Origin: Achromobacter aloeverae
GTDB lineage: Bacteria; Pseudomonadota; Gammaproteobacteria; Burkholderiales; Burkholderiaceae_B
Assembly: GCF_004121055.1 (NCBI RefSeq)
Contig: NZ_PYAL01000005.1
Location: 186,001 to 250,000, forward strand
Length of the DNA stretch: 64,000 nt
Direction: 5' to 3'
The notes under the pieces were generated by a model that worked only from the letters and a program-made list of their open reading frames with translations, made no database searches and was not told the DNA's origin. Shown piece after piece: positions 44,270-54,535 of the stretch. The position numbers and the translations under genes were made by a program. Each line of letters opens with the position of its first letter. Position 1 is the stretch's first letter.

Positions 44270-45475
44270 ATGTCTCGCACTTTGCAGGATGTCTATATCG
44301 TTGCGGCGACCCGCTCGCCGGTCGGCAAGGCGCCGCGTGGCGCGCTGCGCACGGTGCGTCCCGATGATTTGCTGGCGCACGTCATACGCGCGGCGCTGGC
44401 ACAGGCGCCGACGCTGGACCCAGCCGCCATCCAGGACGCCGTGATCGGATGCGCGCGGCCCGAAGGCTCGCAAGGCTTGAACGTCGCGCGCCTGGCCGTG
44501 TTGCTGGCTGGCTTGCCCGATACCGTCGCGGGCATGACCGTGAATCGCTTCTGCGCGTCGGGGCTGAGCGCCATCGCGCTGGCGGCGGACCGCATCCGCG
44601 TCGGCGAGGCCGACGTCATGCTGGCCGGCGGCACGGAATCCATGAGCCAGGTGCCGATGATGGGGTACGCGCCGTCCTTCTCGCCGTCCGTGTTCGCGGA
44701 GGACGAGAACATCGGCATCGCCTACGGCATGGGCCTGACCGCCGAGCGGGTGGCGCGCCAGTGGAAGGTGTCGCGCGAAGACCAGGACGCGTTCGCGTTA
44801 CGTTCGCATCAGCGTGCGTTGGATGCGCAGAAGAACGGCGAATTCGATGACGAGATTACGAGCGTGCCCGTTACGCTGCGCGCCCCCGACCTGTCCATGG
44901 GCACGGGCTTGCCCGTACAGGCGGGCATTGCGTTCTCGCGCGATGAAGGGCCGCGCGAGGATACCTCCTCCGAGGCCTTGGGCCGCCTCAAGCCCGTCTT
45001 CGCCGCGGGCGGCAGCGTCACCGCGGGGAACAGTTCACAGACCTCGGACGGCGCGGCCGTGCTTTTGCTGGCATCCGAACGCGCCGTGCGCGACCACAGC
45101 CTGACGCCGCTGGCCCGTTATGTGGGCTGCGCGGTGCGCGGCGTCGCGCCGGACATCATGGGCATAGGCCCGCGCGTCGCCATTCCCGCCGCATTGGCGC
45201 AGGCCGGCCTGTCCTTGAACCAGATCGACTGGATAGAACTGAACGAGGCGTTCGCCGCGCAGTCGCTGGCCGTCATGCGCGACCTGGGCCTGGATCCGGA
45301 CAAGGTCAACCCGCTGGGCGGCGCCATCGCCCTGGGCCATCCCCTGGGCGCCACCGGCGCCATCCGCGCGGCCACGCTGGTGCATGGCTTGCGGCGCCGG
45401 CAGTTGAAGTACGGGATGGTGACGATGTGCGTCGGGACGGGGATGGGGGCGGCGGGGGTGTTCGAACGAGTGTGA
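44270..45475 (+). CDS. fadA: Acetyl-CoA acyltransferase (thiolase)
   Basis: 401 residues from ATG 44270 with GAGGAA upstream. The catalytic cysteine is C95 in VNRFCASGLSAI. The general base H357 lies in ALGHPLGATGA and the second cysteine C387 in TMCVGTGMGAAGVFE. It carries out the last, thiolytic step of fatty-acid beta-oxidation and forms a functional pair with the FadN-type gene before it. GGTESMSQVPMMG and NEAFAAQSL are further thiolase hallmarks. Confidence 0.95.
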   Translation: MSRTLQDVYIVAATRSPVGKAPRGALRTVRPDDLLAHVIRAALAQAPTLDPAAIQDAVIGCARPEGSQGLNVARLAVLLAGLPDTVAGMTVNRFCASGLSAIALAADRIRVGEADVMLAGGTESMSQVPMMGYAPSFSPSVFAEDENIGIAYGMGLTAERVARQWKVSREDQDAFALRSHQRALDAQKNGEFDDEITSVPVTLRAPDLSMGTGLPVQAGIAFSRDEGPREDTSSEALGRLKPVFAAGGSVTAGNSSQTSDGAAVLLLASERAVRDHSLTPLARYVGCAVRGVAPDIMGIGPRVAIPAALAQAGLSLNQIDWIELNEAFAAQSLAVMRDLGLDPDKVNPLGGAIALGHPLGATGAIRAATLVHGLRRRQLKYGMVTMCVGTGMGAAGVFERV

Positions 45476-45509
45476 GTCGGCCCCCGCGCAGGCGCCATCA
45501 AAGGCAGGT

Positions 45510-46385
45510 CTACTGTGTCGGGGGCATCTGCAATGCGGGATAAGTGAAAAAGAAGAAATGCACGGCGTTCAGCCCGAAGTGCGTCAACACCGCCGCTCGC
45601 AAGCCGCCGCGGCGATACGCCAGTCCATAGGCCAGGCCCGCCACGCCGGCCAGCAGCATCCAGCGCCATCCCCCCGCATAATGCGCGAACCCGAACAGCA
45701 CGGCGGACAATATCCACGCGCCGTTGCGAGCCAGTTCGCCGTTGCCCAGCAAGCGCGACAACCCACCTTGCACATAACCTCGAAAGAACGCTTCCTCGGC
45801 CACGCAAACCAGCAGCAGATTATTCAAGATCCAGATCAATGAATACGGCGGAATCTTGGGCGCCCAATGCACCATCCCTAGCGCCACTGCCAGGATCATG
45901 CAGATAGGGACCGCCAGGGCCAGCGCCAGGCCCGTCGCGGGAAACGCTTGCCGCCAAAACCGACGGCACGCCATCCAGGGGAGGGCTAGTACGATCCAGA
46001 ACCCGGCCAGCGGTTTATCCAGATTCAAATACATCGTAAAAGGCGCGGCATCCGGCGTAGTGCGCATGGCGTTGATCACCATCGGGTTATCGAACCCCGG
46101 AAGCACGTGGATGCTCAGCGCGACTGCTGTCGCCACATAGATGGCATGGCCGCAGAAGCGTAGCGAAGGATGCCTGCGAGGCTGGACCGCACAGCCCGCG
46201 ATGAACAGCACAGCCAGTATGGCCAGGGCCTCCCAGGACAGCAGCAGGTCCAGGGTCGCCGCCGTATAGCCGCAGGCAAGCAACAGCGTTGCGTGCATAC
46301 TCCAGCGAGGCGGCTGCAACCAGACACATGCCGCACCCAGGAAAATGCAGGCCCAGGTGAACCAGGCTAGGGGGTCGTACAACAT
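45510..46385 (-). CDS. CPBP-family intramembrane metalloprotease
   Basis: 291 residues, rich in hydrophobic helices. The CPBP (Abi/CAAX-protease-like) motifs are intact: EE197-198 with R202 in AEEAFFRGYVQG, H235 in FGFAHYAGG, and H269 with N273 in THFGLNAVHF. These residues place a metal and catalytic glutamate within the membrane. Bacterial members have roles ranging from bacteriocin self-immunity to membrane-protein processing. Nothing nearby points to a substrate. It is convergent with fadA and followed by an unrelated transporter. Confidence 0.87.
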   Translation of the reverse strand: MLYDPLAWFTWACIFLGAACVWLQPPRWSMHATLLLACGYTAATLDLLLSWEALAILAVLFIAGCAVQPRRHPSLRFCGHAIYVATAVALSIHVLPGFDNPMVINAMRTTPDAAPFTMYLNLDKPLAGFWIVLALPWMACRRFWRQAFPATGLALALAVPICMILAVALGMVHWAPKIPPYSLIWILNNLLLVCVAEEAFFRGYVQGGLSRLLGNGELARNGAWILSAVLFGFAHYAGGWRWMLLAGVAGLAYGLAYRRGGLRAAVLTHFGLNAVHFFFFTYPALQMPPTQ

Positions 46386-46459
46386 ATAACGTCTTCCATC
46401 GTGAGATTACGCGGTATATCGGCGTGCCGCACGTCGGCACACCGCAACCGTGCACGACG

Positions 46460-47335
46460 TCAGCGCAGGGCGGGCAGCTTCACCAGGCCCAATGCCAGCG
46501 CGGTGCCGGCCAATACGACCGCGGCGCCTGCCAGCATGTTGGGCGTGACGATTTCGTCCAAAAGGAACGCGCCCCAGAACACGCCGAAGATAGGTACCAA
46601 AAACGTCACACTAATCGCACCGGTCGGTCCGACGCTGGCGATAAGCCGGAAAAACAGGACGTAGGCGAAGGCAGTGCAGGCCAGCGCCAGCAAGAGGGTG
46701 GCGCTCCAGGCCTGGAAGGAGACCGGCTCATGCGGCCAGGTCCAGATCGCGAAGGGCAGTAGCGTCAACGCGGAAGCGAGCATGCTGCCGGTGGCGTTGG
46801 TCAAGGCGTCGACACCCGCCAGGTAGCGCTTGGTGCAATTGGCCGCGATGCCATAGCAGACGGGAGCGAGCAGGGCGGCGAGGACGGCAAGGCCGCTGCC
46901 GCCGGCGTCGAAGTGGAACTTGTCCCAGACCAGGACGACGATGCCCGCCAGGCCCAGCAGCATTCCCGCTACTCGCGAGGCTGGCAGGCGGTCGCCCAGC
47001 CAGATCCAGCCTATGGCCGCGCCCCACATCGGCGTGACGGCGTTGGCAATGGACAGGAAGCCGGCCCCTAGTTGCTGGGCGGCATAGGCGTAAAGAATGA
47101 AGGGCAGGGTGGCGTTGAACGTGCCGACGACCAAAATCGCCTTCCAATGGCGCAGCAGCACGCGCAACTTGTGCTGCCAGAGCAACAGGGGCAGAAGCGC
47201 CAGGGCGGCCAGGCCGACGCGCAATGCGATCAGGGCTGCCGGGCCGAACTCCGGCACGCCCATGCGCATGAACAGGAACGATCCGCCCCAGACGGCGGCC
47301 AGGACGAGCAGGTCGGTAATATCGCGGCTACGCAT
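46460..47335 (-). CDS. EamA-family (DMT) transporter
   Basis: 291 residues from ATG 47335; an in-frame start 20 codons earlier is possible but adds a polar stretch unlike the family. Ten hydrophobic helices are arranged as two EamA repeats: LAAVWGGSFLFMRMG near the N terminus, and APVCYGIAANCTKRYLAGVD opening the second half. FLVPIFGVFWGAFLLDEIVTPNMLAGAAVVLAG closes it. Such proteins export or exchange metabolites, often amino acids or nucleosides. The substrate is not evident. Confidence 0.88.
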   Translation of the reverse strand: MRSRDITDLLVLAAVWGGSFLFMRMGVPEFGPAALIALRVGLAALALLPLLLWQHKLRVLLRHWKAILVVGTFNATLPFILYAYAAQQLGAGFLSIANAVTPMWGAAIGWIWLGDRLPASRVAGMLLGLAGIVVLVWDKFHFDAGGSGLAVLAALLAPVCYGIAANCTKRYLAGVDALTNATGSMLASALTLLPFAIWTWPHEPVSFQAWSATLLLALACTAFAYVLFFRLIASVGPTGAISVTFLVPIFGVFWGAFLLDEIVTPNMLAGAAVVLAGTALALGLVKLPALR

Positions 47336-47508
47336 GGCGGGCCAGAACTTACGGTCTTGGGGCCGCAAGCATATCACCCGGACGTCGGCGGCCATGGCCG
47401 TTGCGTGGCGCTACGCGAGTAATCCGGTCAGGTCATCGGGCCGTTGGCCGCCCGGCCGCCTCCTCGCAGGGAAGTGGCATCAACCAACCGTGAAACAGCC
47501 TGCGATGT

Positions 47509-48078
47509 TCAGGTGAAGAAGGCGTGGTATCCGACGAACACCAGCACCACCGCCATGACCGCAGCCCACGACCACGGCGAATTCCGCAGGCCGCGCGACT
47601 CGGGTTCCGGCGGTGGCGGCGGTGGAGCCACGCGCGGTTGCCGCGACATATAGTCGATGAAGGACGCGAAGAACTTCTCTACGATCTTCTCCGCCGCTTT
47701 CATCAACGTCGCTTCACCGATCTCGCCCAGCTTGCCGCCGGCCATCGCCGCCACCGTATAGGACAGGCGGGTGCCTTCGTCCTTGGGCGTCAGGTTGACC
47801 TGGGCGGTGCCTATCGCCAGGCCGGCCGCCGCGCCCTTGCCTTCGAAGACCAGCGTACAGCCGTGGGGGGCGTTGACATCCGAAAGCAAAACCTCGCCTT
47901 CGTAGTCTGCTCCCAGGCCGGCTACCTTGGCCCTGACGGTAAAGGCATATTCCGTCGGCGATCTGCACTCCACCTGCACGCAGCCGGGAATGCACTCCCG
48001 GAGAACCGAACAGGTGGTCAACGCTTCCCAGGTCTGATGCTGGGTCGACGGAATCCATTGAGCATCTGAAATGCGCAT
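47509..48078 (-). CDS. CoxG-like SRPBCC protein with C-terminal membrane anchor
   Basis: 189 residues; AAGGAGA precedes ATG 48078. Residues 1-150 match carbon-monoxide-dehydrogenase subunit G (CoxG, SRPBCC fold): QHQTWEALTTCSVLRECIPGC, YTVAAMAGGKLGEIGEATLMKAAEKIVEKFFASF. A proline run follows, and residues 167-188 form one transmembrane helix (WSWAAVMAVVLVFVGYHAFF) right at the end, so the domain should face the cytoplasm as a tail-anchored protein. In Oligotropha, CoxG helps anchor CO dehydrogenase to the membrane. No cox molybdenum hydroxylase genes lie in this window, so its partner is elsewhere or different. Confidence 0.83.
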   Translation of the reverse strand: MRISDAQWIPSTQHQTWEALTTCSVLRECIPGCVQVECRSPTEYAFTVRAKVAGLGADYEGEVLLSDVNAPHGCTLVFEGKGAAAGLAIGTAQVNLTPKDEGTRLSYTVAAMAGGKLGEIGEATLMKAAEKIVEKFFASFIDYMSRQPRVAPPPPPPEPESRGLRNSPWSWAAVMAVVLVFVGYHAFFT

Positions 48079-48120
48079 GGCTGTCTCCTTTTTATGGAGT
48101 TTCAGCCATTCTGTACCTGT

Positions 48121-49404
48121 TCAGGTGCTCCGTCCATGGGGTTGTCCATAGTGGACGGTTGCAGAATGTGACGCGGCAAGCAGCCAAGCCACGCTGACCG
48201 CATAGAAGGAGACGGTGCGCATGCCGCGGAACATCAGTTCGGTCAGGCCGAAGATGGCGAAACCCAGGCAGAAGGCGAGTCCCATGGCCGCCGCCACCCG
48301 GTACTCCTGGGGAATTCCATTGCGAATCAATCGCTTAAGAAAAATCCAGGCCGGGGCGAAGTAGGCCAGCAGCAGGCCGATGCCACCCAGGATACCCGTC
48401 GTGGCGAGGGTATACAGCGGGTCGCTGTGCGCTTCGCCGAAGTTCTGGGCGACGTAGGTGGATACGCCCCGGCCTTCTTCCGCCTGGAGGCGGGCGACAA
48501 AGGGTTTGCCGCCACCGATGCCGAATAGCGGCTGTTCCGTGAACATCCGCCAGGCGGCGCCCCACAGTTGCAGGCGTATGCACATGGAGCTGTCGGTCAA
48601 GGGCGCTATTTCGCACTTGTGCAATTCCGTCACGCCCAATTCGACGCGCTGGCGCAGCGCGGAACTGCTGGCGCCCACGGCGGCGGCCAAGGCGAGGGCG
48701 ATAAAACAGGCGGCGATTGCCTTGCGACGCCCCGCCTTGTGGGCGAACAGGGCCACGCCGATCAGGATGAACACGGGTACGGCCATCCACCCCGTGCGCG
48801 TCTGGGTCAGGACAAATCCATAGAACGCGGCGACGGCGGTGACGATCTTGACGGCCGCTTCGGTTCGCGAGTGGCGGGTCAGCCGCCAGCCAAGCGAAAA
48901 CACGACGAGAACGCCGAACAAGAGCAGCAGGTTGCCGTAGCCGACTGCGTTGTACTCCTCCGTTTCCGGGCGGCCGCCGGTGGCCCAGGCCAGTTTTGCG
49001 ACGGTAACGGAGGCTACCCAGCCGGCCAGGGCAAAACCGAGGAGGGGATAGCGGAGGTCGCGAGGGTCCAGCCGGCGCAGGGCGGCCAGGCAGACCAGCA
49101 TGCCCAGGACAAGGCGGCCGGCGCGCTCGAACTCGGAACCGGAGCCGGAAGCGAAATGGTGCGCGGCCTGGCTGGCCAGCACGGCCACCAGCGTGACGGC
49201 CAGGCATGCCGCCAGCGTCTTGTAGCCCCCCAGACTGCCGTCCGGCGGGGCGGGCAGACAGGCCAGGGCGGCCAGGCTGGCCACCAGCGAGACATAAAAC
49301 AGGGCGCTGCCGCCCTGGGACGTCGCCATCAGCAAGACCGGTAACAGGCCGATAGATCCGTTAAGCAATATGGAAAAAATGCAATAGCGGGGGTTTTTGG
49401 TCAT
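48121..49404 (-). CDS. waaL: O-antigen ligase / polymerase family membrane protein (WaaL/Wzy_C)
   Basis: 427 residues from ATG 49404; a TTG 18 codons earlier would add a polar, non-membrane stretch. About ten to twelve hydrophobic helices flank a large periplasmic loop. RLQLWGAAWRMFTEQPLFGIGGGKPF and GEAHSDPLYTLATTGILGGIGLLLAYF are the Wzy_C signature, including the conserved histidine of ligases. TQTRTGWMAVPVFILIG gives the conserved RxG/RTG site. It joins finished O-antigen to lipid A core, or polymerises it. Its place next to the initiating transferase supports LPS work. Confidence 0.83.
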   Translation of the reverse strand: MTKNPRYCIFSILLNGSIGLLPVLLMATSQGGSALFYVSLVASLAALACLPAPPDGSLGGYKTLAACLAVTLVAVLASQAAHHFASGSGSEFERAGRLVLGMLVCLAALRRLDPRDLRYPLLGFALAGWVASVTVAKLAWATGGRPETEEYNAVGYGNLLLLFGVLVVFSLGWRLTRHSRTEAAVKIVTAVAAFYGFVLTQTRTGWMAVPVFILIGVALFAHKAGRRKAIAACFIALALAAAVGASSSALRQRVELGVTELHKCEIAPLTDSSMCIRLQLWGAAWRMFTEQPLFGIGGGKPFVARLQAEEGRGVSTYVAQNFGEAHSDPLYTLATTGILGGIGLLLAYFAPAWIFLKRLIRNGIPQEYRVAAAMGLAFCLGFAIFGLTELMFRGMRTVSFYAVSVAWLLAASHSATVHYGQPHGRST

Positions 49405-49458
49405 GAAGCCGTGACATTGCGCAAGTAAAGGTGGCAGGCAACGTATCTCGAAAAACAA

Positions 49459-49588
49459 GTAAAATCGCCCTGCTATCTGATGGGGTAATGATAGCTGATG
49501 ACGTCCGGCGGGCTCCGAGGAGCGCCGGTCTCTTAATGTTTCGCACCAGCCCTACAATATTCGAATAGTACTGGGTGGGTGTTCATTC
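49459..49588. promoter_or_regulatory. Divergent promoter region of the polysaccharide locus
   Basis: AT-rich relative to the flanking catabolic genome. It contains an inverted repeat GCTATC/GATAGC (49472-49495) and an imperfect GC-rich hairpin (49505-49528) followed by TCTCTTAATGTTT, which could attenuate transcription. TACAAT at 49553-49558 is the best -10 candidate for the rightward genes. No JUMPstart or ops element is seen. Confidence 0.4.
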
Positions 49589-50704
49589 ATGCTTTATGTG
49601 TCAATCGCATTTATCGCTTCGGCCGTATTTACGCTGCTGACGCTGCGCTTTGGACATTGGCATGCGCGGTATACGGCTGATCATGACATGACTGGTGTCC
49701 AGAAGTATCACGTGCGACCCGTACCGCGTGTCGGCGGCGTATCTCTTCTGGTGGCGATGCTGTTCGTATGTGCGGTGGCGGCATGGCGCGAGCCGTTTCT
49801 GTTGAAGCAGCTTCTGTTGTTGATGCTCGCCAGCCTGCCGGCGTTCGTAGGCGGTCTCACCGAGGACATCACGAAAAACGTTCGTGCGAGTGTACGCCTG
49901 GTTCTTGCCATGGCGGCCGGCGCCTTGGGATATTTTTTTCTCGGTGCCGCGGTGGTGCGGCTCGACATTATCGGTGTCGATTGGCTGCTGCAGTTCACGG
50001 TTATCTCGTTCCTATGCACGATGATTGCCGTGGGCGGAGCAGCTAATGCCATCAATATTATTGACGGGTACAACGGACTGGCAGCCGTGGTTTCTGTCAT
50101 GATCCTCGCTGGTCTGGCGTACGTTTCCTATTACCTCGGAGACCGCCTGCTGGTTGTAGCCGCGGTCGGAATGATAGGGGCGATAGGTGGATTTCTGATT
50201 TGGAATTACCCGCGTGGTTTGATATTCCTGGGTGATGGCGGCGCTTATTTCATCGGTTTTTTCATCGGTGAGCTTTCGGTATTAATGCTATATCGTCATC
50301 CGGACGTGTCGGCGTGGTTTCCTTTGCTCCTGTGTATCTACCCGGTATTTGAAACACTGTTCTCTGTTTATCGGAAACGATGGCTGCGAGGCCGGTCCCC
50401 CGGTATGCCGGACGGCGTGCATCTGCATATGCTGGTTTATAAGCGACTGGTGCGGTGGGCGATCGGATCGACCGAGGCCAAGGATAAGGTGCAACGCAAC
50501 GCCATGACGTCGCCGTACCTGTGGGCACTTTCCTCTCTCGCGGTTATTCCCGCGGTATGCTTCTGGCAGTATGAATATGTGCTGATGGCTTTTGCGGCAC
50601 TTTTTTCGATTGTTTATCTGGGCCTTTATCGAACCCTGGTCCGTTTCGCGTCACCACGTTGGCTGATGGTGAAGAAAGAGGTGGACGAATCTGAATGCAA
50701 GTAA
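49589..50704 (+). CDS. Undecaprenyl-phosphate HexNAc-1-phosphate transferase, WecA/WbpL-like
   Basis: 371 residues with about eleven hydrophobic helices. Family motifs: KYHVRPVPRVGGVSLL (39-54), the acidic GGLTEDITKN (88-97), NAINIIDGYNGLA (153-165) and FLGDGGAYFIGFF near 215. A DGVHLHMLVYKR loop lies at ~276, corresponding to the carbohydrate-recognition histidine loop. It moves a sugar-1-phosphate (GlcNAc, FucNAc or QuiNAc) to undecaprenyl phosphate, starting polysaccharide assembly. It begins the rightward operon. Which sugar is used cannot be settled from sequence. Confidence 0.87.
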   Translation: MLYVSIAFIASAVFTLLTLRFGHWHARYTADHDMTGVQKYHVRPVPRVGGVSLLVAMLFVCAVAAWREPFLLKQLLLLMLASLPAFVGGLTEDITKNVRASVRLVLAMAAGALGYFFLGAAVVRLDIIGVDWLLQFTVISFLCTMIAVGGAANAINIIDGYNGLAAVVSVMILAGLAYVSYYLGDRLLVVAAVGMIGAIGGFLIWNYPRGLIFLGDGGAYFIGFFIGELSVLMLYRHPDVSAWFPLLLCIYPVFETLFSVYRKRWLRGRSPGMPDGVHLHMLVYKRLVRWAIGSTEAKDKVQRNAMTSPYLWALSSLAVIPAVCFWQYEYVLMAFAALFSIVYLGLYRTLVRFASPRWLMVKKEVDESECK

Positions 50705-51666
50705 TGTCTTCAGCGGGAACCGAAACCGTGCTGCGCGATAGCGGCACTCCCCATGTCATCGTGTTGCTTTGCGCGTACAACGGCGAACGCTATTTGGCGG
50801 AGCAATTGGACTCGATCGCTGCCCAGACGCATCAGGAATGGACGGTATGGGTCTCCGACGATGGGTCCACCGACGGAACTCACGGCATACTCGAACACTA
50901 TCGGCAGCGCTGGGGGGCCGACCGCCTGCGTGTCGTTTCAGGGCCGGGACGAGGTTTTGCGACGAACTTTCTTTCGTTAGTCTGCCGTACCGAAATCGTG
51001 GGCGACTATTTTTCCTATTCCGATCAGGACGATATCTGGCATCCTGAAAAGTTACAGCGCGCGTTGGAACGTCTGGAAACTCACGGTCGCGTAGTGCCCA
51101 CGCTATACTGCTCGCGCACTCAGTTGATCGACGAGCAAGGCCGTAAATTGGGTTTTTCACCGTTGTTTACCCGGGCGCCTGGCTTCCGCAATGCCCTGGT
51201 CCAGAATGTCGGTGGGGGAAACACCATGGTTTTCAACCAGGCAGCGCGGCAACTGCTGGTGTCGGCCGGGCCGGACCTGAGAGTCGTTGCCCACGATTGG
51301 TGGACCTATGTGGCGGTCAGCGCGGCGGACGGTGTGGTGGTGTACGACCCGCAACCCACACTCCTTTACCGGCAGCATGGCGGTAATCTGATAGGCTCAA
51401 ACCTCGGTTGGGGCGCGCGCTTGCAGCGGATACGCCTGCTCATGCATGGCCAATTGCGGGGATGGATAGACGAGAACATGGCGGGAATTCGCAGAATTTC
51501 TCCGCGCCTGTCCCCGGCCAACCGGCTAACATTCGATGCTTTTCTGGCGGCTCGCGACGGCGGGCCACTACGCCGCATGTGCGGCTTGAAGCGGTCTGGC
51601 GTATTCCGTCAGACGTTTATGGGTAATGTCGGGCTCTTTGCCGCGGCGTTTTTCAAGAAGCTATAG
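50704..51666 (+). CDS. Family 2 glycosyltransferase, probable rhamnosyltransferase
   Basis: 320 residues from ATG 50704, which overlaps the preceding stop (TAATG); an ATG at 50695 is an alternative. GT-A fold: [32 protein letters not shown] (nucleotide-binding aspartates) and [15 protein letters not shown] (DxD-type metal site), then [13 protein letters not shown] and HDWWTY. This pattern is that of GT2 rhamnosyltransferases, which fits the dTDP-rhamnose genes directly downstream. No membrane helix is present, so it acts at the inner face of the membrane. Confidence 0.85.
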   Translation: MSSAGTETVLRDSGTPHVIVLLCAYNGERYLAEQLDSIAAQTHQEWTVWVSDDGSTDGTHGILEHYRQRWGADRLRVVSGPGRGFATNFLSLVCRTEIVGDYFSYSDQDDIWHPEKLQRALERLETHGRVVPTLYCSRTQLIDEQGRKLGFSPLFTRAPGFRNALVQNVGGGNTMVFNQAARQLLVSAGPDLRVVAHDWWTYVAVSAADGVVVYDPQPTLLYRQHGGNLIGSNLGWGARLQRIRLLMHGQLRGWIDENMAGIRRISPRLSPANRLTFDAFLAARDGGPLRRMCGLKRSGVFRQTFMGNVGLFAAAFFKKL

Positions 51667-51668
51667 CC

Positions 51669-52739
51669 ATGGCGATACTCGTTACCGGCGGTGCCGGTTT
51701 TATTGGTGGCAATTTCGTTCTGGACTGGTTGGCACAGTCCGGCGAACCGGTCATCAACGTCGACAAACTGACGTATGCCGGAAATCTGGAGACGCTCAAG
51801 TCCATCGACGGAAATCCAGCGCATCTTTTTGTCAAGGCGGATATTGGCGACCGCGCGGTCATCGGCGAGTTGCTGCGCACGCACCAGCCGCGGGCGGTGA
51901 TCAACTTCGCGGCGGAGTCGCACGTGGACCGGTCGATCGATGGGCCAGGGGAATTCATTCAGACCAACGTAGTCGGCACATTCAATCTGCTGGAAAGCGT
52001 GCGCGGCTATTGGAACGAGCTGGATGAAGCTGCGCGCGCAGCGTTCCGCTTCCTGCACGTGTCCACCGATGAAGTGTACGGCACGCTGGAAGCGGACGAT
52101 CCGCCGTTCAGTGAAAGCAACGCCTACGAGCCGAATAGTCCGTATTCCGCCAGCAAGGCCGCGTCCGACCATCTGGTGCGCGCCTGGCACCATACCTATG
52201 GCTTGCCGGTGCTGACGACCAATTGCAGCAATAACTACGGCCCTTACCATTTCCCTGAAAAACTGATTCCCCTCGTGATCCTCAACGCCATCGCAGGCAA
52301 GCCCCTGCCCATCTATGGCGACGGGCAACAGGTGCGGGATTGGCTCTTCGTAAAGGACCACTGCGCGGCGATCCGTGCGGTGCTGGCGGGCGGCAAGGTG
52401 GGCGAGACATACAACGTAGGCGGCTGGAACGAGAAGCCCAACTTGGACGTCGTGAAAACTATCTGCGGGATCCTCGACGAGTTGAAGCCGCGCACCGATG
52501 GTCTGTCCTACGCCGAACAGATTGCGTTCGTAAAGGACCGTCCTGGTCATGATCGTCGTTATGCCATCGATGCTCGCAAGCTGGAAAGGGAGCTTGGCTG
52601 GAAACCGGCCGAGACCTTTGAAACGGGCATACGGAAGACGGTGGCATGGTACCTGGAGAATACCCAGTGGACCGCCAATGTGCAGAGCGGCGCGTATCTG
52701 CAATGGGTCGAGAAAAACTACGCGGATCGGAACTCGTGA
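51669..52739 (+). CDS. rfbB: dTDP-glucose 4,6-dehydratase
   Basis: 356 residues, two bases after the glycosyltransferase. Short-chain dehydrogenase fold: NAD motif GGAGFIGG (7-14), the catalytic T133-D134-E135 in STDEVYG, and Y159/K163 in YSASK. This is the second step of dTDP-L-rhamnose synthesis, dTDP-glucose to the 4-keto-6-deoxy sugar. Its stop overlaps the rfbD start by 4 bp (GTGA), giving translational coupling along rfbB-D-A-C. Confidence 0.96.
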   Translation: MAILVTGGAGFIGGNFVLDWLAQSGEPVINVDKLTYAGNLETLKSIDGNPAHLFVKADIGDRAVIGELLRTHQPRAVINFAAESHVDRSIDGPGEFIQTNVVGTFNLLESVRGYWNELDEAARAAFRFLHVSTDEVYGTLEADDPPFSESNAYEPNSPYSASKAASDHLVRAWHHTYGLPVLTTNCSNNYGPYHFPEKLIPLVILNAIAGKPLPIYGDGQQVRDWLFVKDHCAAIRAVLAGGKVGETYNVGGWNEKPNLDVVKTICGILDELKPRTDGLSYAEQIAFVKDRPGHDRRYAIDARKLERELGWKPAETFETGIRKTVAWYLENTQWTANVQSGAYLQWVEKNYADRNS

Positions 52740-53635
52740 AAATATTGTTGCTTGGGTGCAATGGCCAGGTTGGATGGGAGCTTCAACGGTCGCTCGCCCC
52801 GCTCGGGCAGGTGACGGCGCTTGGCCGCGCCACCAGCGGTGATCTGTGCGGCGATCTCTCGGATGCCGACGGCCTGGCGCGGACGGTCCAGGTCGTGGCT
52901 CCAGACGTCATCGTCAATGCTGCGGCGTACACCGGGGTGGACAAGGCGGAAAGCGAAGAGGACTTGGCGCGGATGATTAATGGTGACGCGCCGGGCGTAT
53001 TGGCGCGCGCTGCCGCGAAAACGGGTGCGCTGCTCGTCCATTATTCGACCGATTATGTTTTCGACGGATCGGGAGAAACGCCATGGCGGGAGGACGACCA
53101 CACTGGTCCCTTGAGCGTGTACGGCAGCAGTAAACTGGCAGGCGAGTCGGCGATCCTTGCGTCCGGTTGCCACCACTTGATATTTCGTACCAGCTGGGTT
53201 TATGCCGCGCGGGGTGGAAATTTCGCCAAGACCATGTTGCGCTTGGCAGGCGAGCGGGACCGTCTCAGTGTCATCAATGACCAGTTCGGGGCTCCAACAG
53301 GCGCTGACCTTATCGCCGACGTGACTGCGCAGGCCGTCGCATCGCATCGCCGTGATGCTTCCTTGTCGGGCGTCTACCATCTGGCTGCGGCGGGCGTGAC
53401 GACCTGGCATGCCTACGCTCGCTTCGTCCTGCATACTGCCGGCGAACTTGGCCTGGTTTTGCGCGCGACCGCTGATGCCGTCGATGCTGTTCCTACCTCG
53501 GCCTACAAGACGGCAGCCCAGCGGCCGAAAAATTCGCGATTGGACACTACCAAGCTTACGCGAGCCTTTGGGCTGGTCTTGCCCCCGTGGGAAAGCGGCG
53601 TCGCCCGCATGCTTGCCGAAGTTCTAGAGAAATAA
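52736..53635 (+). CDS. rfbD: dTDP-4-dehydrorhamnose reductase
   Basis: 299 residues from GTG 52736, overlapping rfbB by 4 bp. The N-terminal [17 protein letters not shown] is the NAD(P)H site. [31 protein letters not shown] and YGSSKLAGE (catalytic tyrosine/lysine) are family hallmarks. It is the last step of dTDP-L-rhamnose synthesis. An open frame upstream is only the read-through of rfbB in another frame. Confidence 0.95.
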   Translation: MKILLLGCNGQVGWELQRSLAPLGQVTALGRATSGDLCGDLSDADGLARTVQVVAPDVIVNAAAYTGVDKAESEEDLARMINGDAPGVLARAAAKTGALLVHYSTDYVFDGSGETPWREDDHTGPLSVYGSSKLAGESAILASGCHHLIFRTSWVYAARGGNFAKTMLRLAGERDRLSVINDQFGAPTGADLIADVTAQAVASHRRDASLSGVYHLAAAGVTTWHAYARFVLHTAGELGLVLRATADAVDAVPTSAYKTAAQRPKNSRLDTTKLTRAFGLVLPPWESGVARMLAEVLEK

Positions 53636-53638
53636 GCC

Positions 53639-54535
53639 ATGACCCAACAAAAAAAGCGTAAAGGCATCATCTTGGCCGGCGGATCGGGTACCCGCCTGTA
53701 TCCGGTGACGAAGGCAGTGTCGAAGCAGTTATTGCCGATCTACGACAAACCGATGATTTATTACCCGCTTGCCACGCTGATGCTGGCGGGCCTACGTGAC
53801 ATCCTGATCATCTCGACACCGCAGGATACGCCGCGCTTCCAGCAACTGCTGGGGGACGGCAGCGACTGGGGCATGAACCTTGAATATGCCGTCCAGCCGA
53901 GTCCGGATGGCCTGGCGCAGGCTTTCATCATCGGCAAGGACTTCCTGGATGGCGCGCCGTCGGCGCTCGTGCTGGGCGATAACATCTTCTATGGCCACGA
54001 TCTGCATGTGCAGCTCGATACCGCGTCCAATCGTAGTGAAGGGGCGACAGTCTTCGCCTATCACGTGCATGATCCGGAGCGCTACGGTGTGGTGGATTTC
54101 GATAGTTCGGGGCGTGCGACCTCCCTGGAAGAGAAACCGACGCAACCCAGGTCGAGCTATGCGGTAACTGGCCTGTATTTCTATGATTCGCAAATCATCG
54201 ACATCGCAGCGTCGCTGAAGCCGTCGGCGCGAGGCGAGCTGGAAATCACCGATGCGAACCGCGTTTATCTCGAACGCAACCAGTTGAATGTAGAAATCCT
54301 CGGCCGCGGCTATGCCTGGCTCGATACGGGAACGCACGAAAGCTTGATCGAAGCCAGCAACTTCATCGAGACCATCGAGCATCGCCAAGGCCTGAAAGTG
54401 GCATGCCCGGAAGAAATCGCATATCGGCACGGATTTATCGACGCCGGCCAGTTGCAAAAGCTGGCGGAGCCACTCGCCAAGAGCACCTATGGGCAATACC
54501 TGATGCGTCTTTTGAAGAATGAGGTGCGTACGTGA
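53639..54535 (+). CDS. rfbA: Glucose-1-phosphate thymidylyltransferase
   Basis: 298 residues. The nucleotidyltransferase signature [36 protein letters not shown] is at the N terminus, with VLGDNIFYG for the catalytic aspartate and [19 protein letters not shown] near the end. It makes dTDP-glucose from dTTP and glucose-1-phosphate, the first and feedback-regulated step of the rhamnose route. The start is three bases after the rfbD stop. Confidence 0.96.
   Translation: MTQQKKRKGIILAGGSGTRLYPVTKAVSKQLLPIYDKPMIYYPLATLMLAGLRDILIISTPQDTPRFQQLLGDGSDWGMNLEYAVQPSPDGLAQAFIIGKDFLDGAPSALVLGDNIFYGHDLHVQLDTASNRSEGATVFAYHVHDPERYGVVDFDSSGRATSLEEKPTQPRSSYAVTGLYFYDSQIIDIAASLKPSARGELEITDANRVYLERNQLNVEILGRGYAWLDTGTHESLIEASNFIETIEHRQGLKVACPEEIAYRHGFIDAGQLQKLAEPLAKSTYGQYLMRLLKNEVRT

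Noticed and set aside
49459-49588. JUMPstart/ops antitermination element before the polysaccharide genes
   Set aside because: The GGCGGTAG core and its flanks were looked for and are not present on either strand of this gap.
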